From: Sialis fuliginosa
Lineage: Eukaryota > Arthropoda > Insecta > Megaloptera > Sialidae
DNA: 64,000 bases
Assembly (NCBI GenBank): GCA_961205875.1
Contig: OY540814.1
Span: forward strand, 29,518,151 to 29,582,150
Direction: 5' to 3'
Numbering within the stretch: the first letter of the stretch is position 1; each line of letters starts with the position of its first letter. The position numbers and the translations under genes are program-made. Positions 34,401 to 43,400 of the stretch are shown here, piece by piece. The notes beneath the pieces are model-generated. The model was not told the DNA's origin. It worked only from the letters and a program-made list of their open reading frames with translations, and ran no database searches.

Positions 34401-37400
34401 TTAAGTACTTATGACGATGAAATCATTTATTTCGATAAGGATTAATGTTTTGCAGGTCATAAGTCCACGTAAACAAAACCCAATTATTTTTAATTTTCTT
34501 TGTAACATAAAAGCAGTCATTGTGGCTTACATACAAAAGTTAGATATATGGTGTCGCTGACTTTATTGTAGATCTTTTGATTCTACACAATTCTTTAATA
34601 CATTATTTTGTTCAATATTGAACGGTTTAGGCAGCGTATTGCAAAATATCGCGCCGACGGCAAAATTTTTTCCGACTTGATTTACTATTATCGTCACTGC
34701 TTAGTTGTTATGTTACCTAACGTAACAAAATATAGCCTATAACCTGAATTAAAAAAAACCACGTATATCGGATAAGTGAACTAACGGACAGACAGACAGA
34801 CAGAGAGACGTTGAGCTTTATATATATTAAGGATTAAGTGTTTAATTTTTGTATCCATACAAGAAAATTCCAAGCAATACTCTTTACCGCGAGATTGGAA
34901 CGTGACGTTCCAATCTCGCGGTAAAGCGCGCAAATGTATGGCTACCAATATTCATAATATGTATCATACGTGCATTGCATCGGTCTTTTATTTGATTTGT
35001 CCGAGACACGCACAATTACGTGTTGGATAAAGTAATTGTTGTAATGTAAAGACATTAAGTTGTTATGTATAATATACTCTATAAAACGATAGACAGGGTA
35101 ATTGTAGATATTGTACAATGGCTTTCTGAAGATGCCGCGTGTTTATTGTAATACATAGTGGCTGTTTTTTTATGTAAAGGATGTAGTTTTTACGCTCTCT
35201 TTGTTTATTTTAATGAATGTACTTAACATTTGAAAGGAAATGTCTAAATTGTTTTAATTTTAATATTTATTGCGAGGACAAAATTAAATGTAATGGAAAC
35301 TAATTTATTAAGAAATATACACTCATAAAATTAACCAAAAAATTACACAAATTACAGGATAATGCCAGTTGACAGTTAAAGATATATAAAAAAAAATTAT
35401 AAATGCGAAAGTAACAGTTTTCACAGTTTAATTGCTAAACCGATTTTGATGAAATTTGGCAAGGAGAAAACTTGCATCCTGAGGAAGAAAATAAGCTACT
35501 ACGGGTAACAGCTAGTAAAAAATAAATAAAAGATAGATAACAGGGGTCAAAACTGGTCAGTAAAATCAATTAAAGTCAGTTTTTTGAAAAAATGGTCAGT
35601 TTTGTCAGTTTTTTGGGTTTGGCACTCAAAGTTTTCACATCGGAGCCCTATTTATCGTGAAAAAACTCACGATTTGTTTTCATAACGACACAATTATCGT
35701 GAAAAATATATATTCAAATTATAAATAATTTTGTTTACTTATTTGTATTGTTTATTATCAAATTTTAGAAGGTATTTTATGACATAATTGTAACGTATGT
35801 ATATTTTATACACATTGTAACATATAAACAACATAATCTCACTCTTTCACTGGCTATGCCAAGTTCGGTGAGAAAAATTAACTGTAAAGTTTGTTACTTT
35901 TGTTATGAATATAATAAAAAGATGCTAAGGGTTGGCTATATGTCTTAACTCGGTTCAGATAGTCAGTAAAAGTCAGTATTTTTGAACATTGAACTTGTTT
36001 TGACCCTTGAGAGATAATTTAGAATAACTTACCAATCATAAGAAAAGGCGCCGCCAGATTGATTCCAATAAATTCAACCCCGAGATAGACGACGGCACCG
36101 AAAGCAGCGCACGTGCCCATCGCCGCGGAGACGTTACCTAGCAAGCCCAGCCACGGCTTGGCGCGTACCCAGTCCGACATGCAGCACGTGATTATAGAGA
36201 ACAGCGCCATCAGCAGGAATGTGCTGGCGAAGTAAGGCACGACGGCGCGCGTGTTGCGCTCCAGCTCGTGGTCGAGAGTGCGCGACGCGAACCGGGCTAT
36301 GGACAGCTGCTCGAACCGGCCGAACGCGTCCGCCCGACCGACGGCGTCCAGGAAGGCGTCTTCCCACGCGGAGCCTCTGGAATTATACAAATAATTGTAT
36401 TTAATTCAGGAACTTGAACCGGAATTTATTTATGATTCGAGTTCTACATATTGCAAACTATTTGGGTTCAAAAACCGTTTGGCTAATACGGAGACTCTGG
36501 GGGTCCTCTGTCAGAATTGTGAAAAATCACGTATATAGTTATTCAGAATAGGGTTGACGCGCATGCGTGACTAGATCAGTGTTAACAACTTTTATAAATC
36601 GCGCATTTTATAAAACGACTGGCCACGTTTAGCTGTGTTATATTTAATTATTTAGTTTAAGTTAGAGTAGTCCAGATAGATTGGTTCGTTTTCAGGTAGG
36701 GTTAGGTTAGGTTTATGAATTTCTGTTTATGCACTAAATAATATATTAACATAGATACAACATACTCGACTCTATTCTAACACATCAACACGTGACTTTT
36801 AGGGTTTTTGACAGAGGACCCCCAGAGTCTCCGTATTTACCAAACCGTTTTTTTAAGGGTTCGGGTTCAAGTTTGTAATTGAAAGAAAATTATTCTGTTA
36901 AATAAAAACATTTCCTGAAGAAAAAAAAAACATTAATAGTCATTAAAATATTGCTAAAAAAAAGGGCACAAAATAAAATTACATTTTAAAGATTGAAATT
37001 TCTATTTTTCAGATTTTTTTGCAAATTGAAATAAAGAAAGTAAAAAATATGTAAATTTAAATTTATTGGAGAAAAATATTAAAATATTAAAAACAATTTA
37101 GGTTCTACATGTTGCAAACTATTTGGGTTCAAAAACCGTTTTTTTAAGGGTTCAGGTTTGTAATTGAAAGAAAATTATTTTGTTAAAAAAAAATAAATTA
37201 TAATTAACAAATAAAACATTTCCTGAAGAAGAAAAAAACTAGTCATTAAAATATTGCTAGAAAAAAGGACACAAAATAAAATTGCATTTTAAAGATTTAA
37301 ATTTCTATTTTTCAGATTTTTTTGCAAATTGAAATAAAGAAAGTAAAAAATATGTAAATTTAAATTTATCAGAGAAAAAGGCTTTCAAAATTGCAATTTT

Positions 37401-40400
37401 TTGAGGTCAGCGAGATTTTTTTTTTGTTAATCGTTTTCAGTCGGTTAAATTACCTGGCGTCTTGTTTCCTAGTGTCTGCATTGACGAAGTACACAAGCTG
37501 CACAGAAGGTACACTGACTATCTGATCATCCCGTACCACAGATCCTCCGAAGTAGACGGGAAACGCATGAGCGTCCCAAGTCACTGGGTTGAACATCACC
37601 GGCCATGTTAGATTCAAATCACCGCGTTCTACCTGTAAACAAAACAAGATTCAAACATAAATACAAAAATATAAGGTACTTGCACCAGTTATGGCCGCTA
37701 TAAGAACAAGGTTTACTGTTTTTGTAATTGTTGATAATCAATTCATGTTACTAATAAAACAACTAACTCTTTATTTAATCAATTTAATTACCAAAGTCTG
37801 CAAATATAGTTTTTTAAATTATAGCCTTTTATTTTGTTTATGTTTTTTCTCCAGTAATGGATAAAGTAAAACCAGTAATGAGCACGCAGTGATGGACACT
37901 TGCTAATGATAAGTACTACGACACAAAATATATAAAAGAAAGAATCGTCAAATTTGAAACAATGTAATAATTAATAAATAAATTATATCAATAATTAGTT
38001 TAAATGTCCACCATTTTGACACCTATTGGCCGATTGTCATCAAATCACGCTGTAAGACAGTTAAATGTATATAGATTAATATTCAGAAATGGTAGTAATC
38101 AAATATCAACAGATATTTCTAATTCAGTATATTTAATTAAAAAATAACCATTACTGGGGTCATATCCAAGACTGGTGCCAGTACCTTATATGGTTGAAGA
38201 TTTTTAAAACTTGTTTATCTTTGTAAAGAACAATAGTAAATAAATGATTTACTTATTTTGGTCTTACGCGGAAAAAAACTTCATTATCTCGAGTCAAACG
38301 TTATAATCTCTTTTGTTTCTTTACCGATTAGTTCAAAAACCCGTAATTAGCTCAGAAAACCAAAATACATATTCAGTGACCCTTGACACAATCTCGTCAA
38401 GTTTCACTGTGTCATTATTATACAAATTTCAAAACAATTATTTTAAGTACAATCACACTAAAAGTGGCATGCGATATAATACACATATGACAATGATTTC
38501 TCCTCACATGTCACCTTAAATAACACAATTGTTTCACAATGTATAATTTTGTTTAAATATATAATATGAGACAAACATTTTCTCCAAAAATAATTCAGAT
38601 CGGTGCATTTTTACAGCAGTTATTGTGAATGAAAGAAAATTCTACATCCAGACACACAGTGAAATTTTTAATCCTCCCCCTCCTATTAACAAAAAAACTA
38701 GTTATGAAACACCTTAAGTTCAAGCTTTTACTTTTTTTAAATAAATTCTTACATATTTATATAGTAACTAAATGATTTTACGTCTTATTCTCTTGTATTT
38801 TAGTCGATATTTGTATGACGAGTTGAATGAAGTTCACTGCAGGAAATTTCACTAAAAAATTTCGAATTTTTGATTTCGTTAAAAATATGTTTATTGTATA
38901 GAAAATGACGTGAAAAGTTGTTTGTTTCAAACCGCAGGTCTGTATCTCAAACCGTTCTCGAGATATAGCCTCTCAAAGTTTTAGTTTTTTCAAATTTTTG
39001 GAGAAAAAAGGCAATAACTTTTGAACGCGTGGTCGGAATTGATTTTAGTTGACGGATTTGAAATCAGCGTGTCAAAATCTATATAATGACATGTTTAATA
39101 CTTTAAAATCCGACAAAAAAATTTTCGTCAAAAATCGACATTTTTTTAAGGTATACCCCTTTGAATTTTTTCGATTTTTCGCGAATTTTTTTTTTCCGAG
39201 TTTTAAGGTATTATACATGTCATTATATAGATTTTGACACGCTGATTTCAAATCCGTCAACTAAAATCAATTCCGACCACGCGTTCAAAAGTTATTGCCT
39301 TTTTTATCCAAAAATTTGAAAAAACTAAAACTTTGAGAGGCTATATCTCGAGAACGGTTTGAGATACAGACCTGCGGTTTGAAACAAACAACTTTTCACG
39401 TCATTTTCTATACAATAAACATACTTTTAACGAAATCAAAAATTCGAAATTTTTCAGTGAAATTTCCTTCAACTCGTCATACAAATATCGACTAAAATAC
39501 AAGAAAATAAGACGTAGAGGTATTATAGTTTTATAATTGAACCTGTAAATTAATATTAAATGTTATTTTTGGTTAAAATGTTTGAGTTGCGCATAAAGAC
39601 GAATATTCTAATAATATATTTAAATTATTTATTAACTGAAAACACAGATTTGTATTAATTTACTCATAAAGTAAGGGAAGCACTGCTTCCATGGACGCTT
39701 CGCCACTGATGTACAATAATATATTTATTTGTTATACTTGCAGCTGTTCGCGGCCCCCTTGTGGGAAGGCCACGGCTCCCTAGGGGGGCCGCAGCCCACT
39801 ACTTTTAGAAGTACTGGTATAGACCACACCGGCATAATATTTAGATACCAAAGGAGAACAGGTCAACAATTAATCCGACATACACAACGATTGTAGAGAT
39901 TGGTTAATGAGCTTAAGGTAGTTCCAGCATGAAATCACTTTTCGACAGATTTGGCCGAATTTTTTTTCTCGGGTTTATAACAACTTTATTTATGAATTCC
40001 TAAAATTTCATAATTTTTGGCCGTTTAGATCGCGAGATATTTAAAGACAAAGTTCGCGATTTTGAGGGTCATGTCCCATTTAAAGCATGTAAAATGTCCG
40101 GTCTCTCCAACTATTTTTTATTATATTAAAAAATTCACTCGACAGAATTGGAAAAAAAACTAGGAGAGTGTTGAGAAATGATTTTCGAATAAGTTAAAAA
40201 AATAAAAATAGCACCTCGCCGTTTTATTATCAAGATGTAATAATTAAAAAAATTAATTTTCGATCCATTTCCAACCTGTTCACTCAACAGATTATAGTGA
40301 TCTGGCAACGCTGTGCGCAACGCTCTCTGAAATAGTGTAGAATAAAAACGCGATACTATTTGTACATACTGAGACCATAAACAAAAATACATAAACACTC

Positions 40401-43400
40401 AGAGCAACGTTGCCAGATCACTGAAACTAACCATATGTAATTGTATGTGTGAATGTCTGTGTGCCGAGGCTTCTAAATTTTTATCTATAGTAAATTGTCT
40501 GATTATACTATACCACGCTGGAACTACGTTAAGTCGTGAGGTCACGAACTTACCGTGACTTTCACACAATATGCATCCATTCCGTGAGATCTGCATCCGC
40601 TAGTGTGTGTGTGTCTGTGTGTCTGTCGTGCGTGGACGCAGCGCGAATAGGTCACGGTTGCCGGGAGTTTGTAGAATTCTAGTGTGAGATTCAGATTTAA
40701 GGAAACGCTCGTGACAATTTGATTGCGCACATTTATACGAAACTGAATGTTGTAGAGATAGCGGTTTTTATCAATTATGCGCGAGCACGTTATCAACATT
40801 GAATGGGTAGCTTTTGATGATGAAAAGAACATATTTTTCCTGGCGTACATCCAAAAATTTTACACATTAATTGCGCTATTAAATTCTTCCATTTTGGGAG
40901 TATTTCAGATATAATGTGTTCTATTTTTAAACTTAATACGGTCGAAGGAGCATCTATTAAAAATAAAAGTAACTGTTATGGAACTTAAAATTATTTGCAA
41001 TCTGAATAATATATGTAAAAGTAAATAACCTAAAAATAAACCTTTTATATTTTTGTCTTAAAGTACTTTCATTTAGATTCGAGAAAGACTAACACCCGGT
41101 ATTACCAAGTTTAACTAACTAACTGTCGTATTATCAACAGAACCAAAGCATATTTAATTTAATTAAAGGGATTTTTAATTTTTACATAATTTATACATTT
41201 TGCACTGACAATGAGAACCTAAATATTGATTTAAATTACGTTAGTAATACAAATACACCAAATCTACTTTAAAGGAATATTTAGCACGCTAAAGGAGCAT
41301 TCAATTGGTTGATAAAACCGGGCATAAAATCCTTAAAAATGTTGTCAAAATTCATGTATCAATAAAATTCTTTAGAAATTATCAACTGTAATTTTTATGT
41401 TACCGTATTTATGGGTTGAGAGATGGAGGGCTAGAACTTTTATTAGCATAAATAGTACTATATAAGAAGCTTTCTAAGTGTGATATTATTTACCTCCTAA
41501 TATTACTAAGAAATATATAGTTTTACGTCAAAATACAAGATACTAATGCATATCATATAGTTATCTAGTTCTTGAATTAATAAATTGTCAATTATTGAAT
41601 TTGTAAACCTACAATTTAACTATTAGATATCTATCGTTAGTGAAACTGGGCATAAGTTTTGTGTATAGAAGGGTACTTTCTTTAACTTCAATTAGACTGT
41701 TTAATATTTGCAAATTTAGGTAATTAATAAATTTAACTTTTTTCGCTTGAAAGAGTTAAGCATACTTAATTAATGAACAATGAAAAATTTCAAGGAAGTT
41801 TATTAAATATATGTACCTACATAATACATCAATTGCTAAGCTAGATTAATTCCGGTCGAATGTCCTTTGAAAATATGATTTCTCAAACACAAATAAAAAG
41901 TATATAAAAGAAATAGTTGAAATAGAAATGTAATTAAATGTATGTCCACTCGAGGCAGTATTTTTTTCAAATGTTTAAAACTAACGCAACTATTGCAAAT
42001 AATAATTAATTATTTGTATCATTACCTTTTTAATTTATCGTGTGTTGCAAAAATTGTCACTTTTTTTTATTATTTTTATATTTTTTAATAAATCAAGGTT
42101 AGTTGTGTCCTTCCTTCCATCCCTTTCAAATATTTTTAAATTAATGACTTATTACGAACAAATGATGTATGTAAGGCTTAGGAAATAATTATTAAACCGT
42201 AAAAATATGCATTATAACTGATTAGGAAATATGTTTTTTAAAGAATATGTTAGATTTAGATTCCGTATTAAATTTCTTGCATGGGTTATAAATTTTTATA
42301 AAAATAAAAGTATTATTTTTCTTACATAGCAAACTAAGGTACTAGAACCAGTTTTTACCAATACCTCAATATTGGACACTTGTTTAATTAAATGTACTAA
42401 ATTAGTAACATTTGTTGATATTTGATTACTACTGCCATTACTGAATCATAATCTATAGACACTTAACTCTAAAACAGCTTAATTTGGTGATGATCGGTTA
42501 ATGGGTGCCAAAATGGTGGACATTTAAACTAATTATTAGTGTAATATATTTATTAATTATTATATTATCACAGCAACTGCAACACATTGTTTCAAATTTG
42601 ACGATTCTTTATTTTATAACTTTTGTATCGTATATTTATCATTAGCAAGTGTCCATCACTGCGTGCTCATTACTGATTTTACTTTAACCATTACTGGAGA
42701 AAAAACATAAACAAAATAAAAGGCTATAATTTAAAAAATAAACTATATTTGTGGACTTTGGTAATTAAATTAGTTAAATAAAGAGTTAGTTGTTTTATTA
42801 GTAACATGACCGAAAACTTACTGTTATAGCGGCCATAACTGGTGCCTTTACCTTATTAGATTTCTCTGTAGCAAATAAATCACCACGAATTCAATTGAAT
42901 ATTTTACTGGGAACTTCAAAAATACTAAACAAAACATAGGTATTGTTGTATAAAATAGAAGAAAGTAATTAAATACCTCGTTACCGGGTCCCAGACACTA
43001 ACTTGTAAACCCAAAACACATCCGGCCTTCCCACAACATCGTGACTCATTTACTTAATAATACAATCATTATCCGAATCCCAATCTTCGATGCAGGCTTT
43101 TGCCCCAGTTCAATAGACAAGTTCACTCAGGGATGTCAATTATTTACATTGATTTTGTTAACTATACTAACTTAACTCATTTTTATTTAATATTAAAATT
43201 TGCTAGGGAATTTTTTTTTCTATATAAAAACTTTTTAAGAATTTTTTTTTAAATCCTAAAAATTCTGAAAAGTTTTTAATAATTAAATATAACAGTTTTG
43301 CTTCCTCGCAATATCGAAGATACGAGAAGCTTTGTGATCGTTTCAGATTGAGACAAAAAAAATGTTCTCCGTGTCTGTCTGTCTGTCTGTCCCCTGAATC

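Noticed and set aside
36134-36404. Arg-rich frames on both strands over patched-like exon 4
   Set aside because: Out-of-frame readings of a GC-rich exon whose true frame continues across both splice sites.
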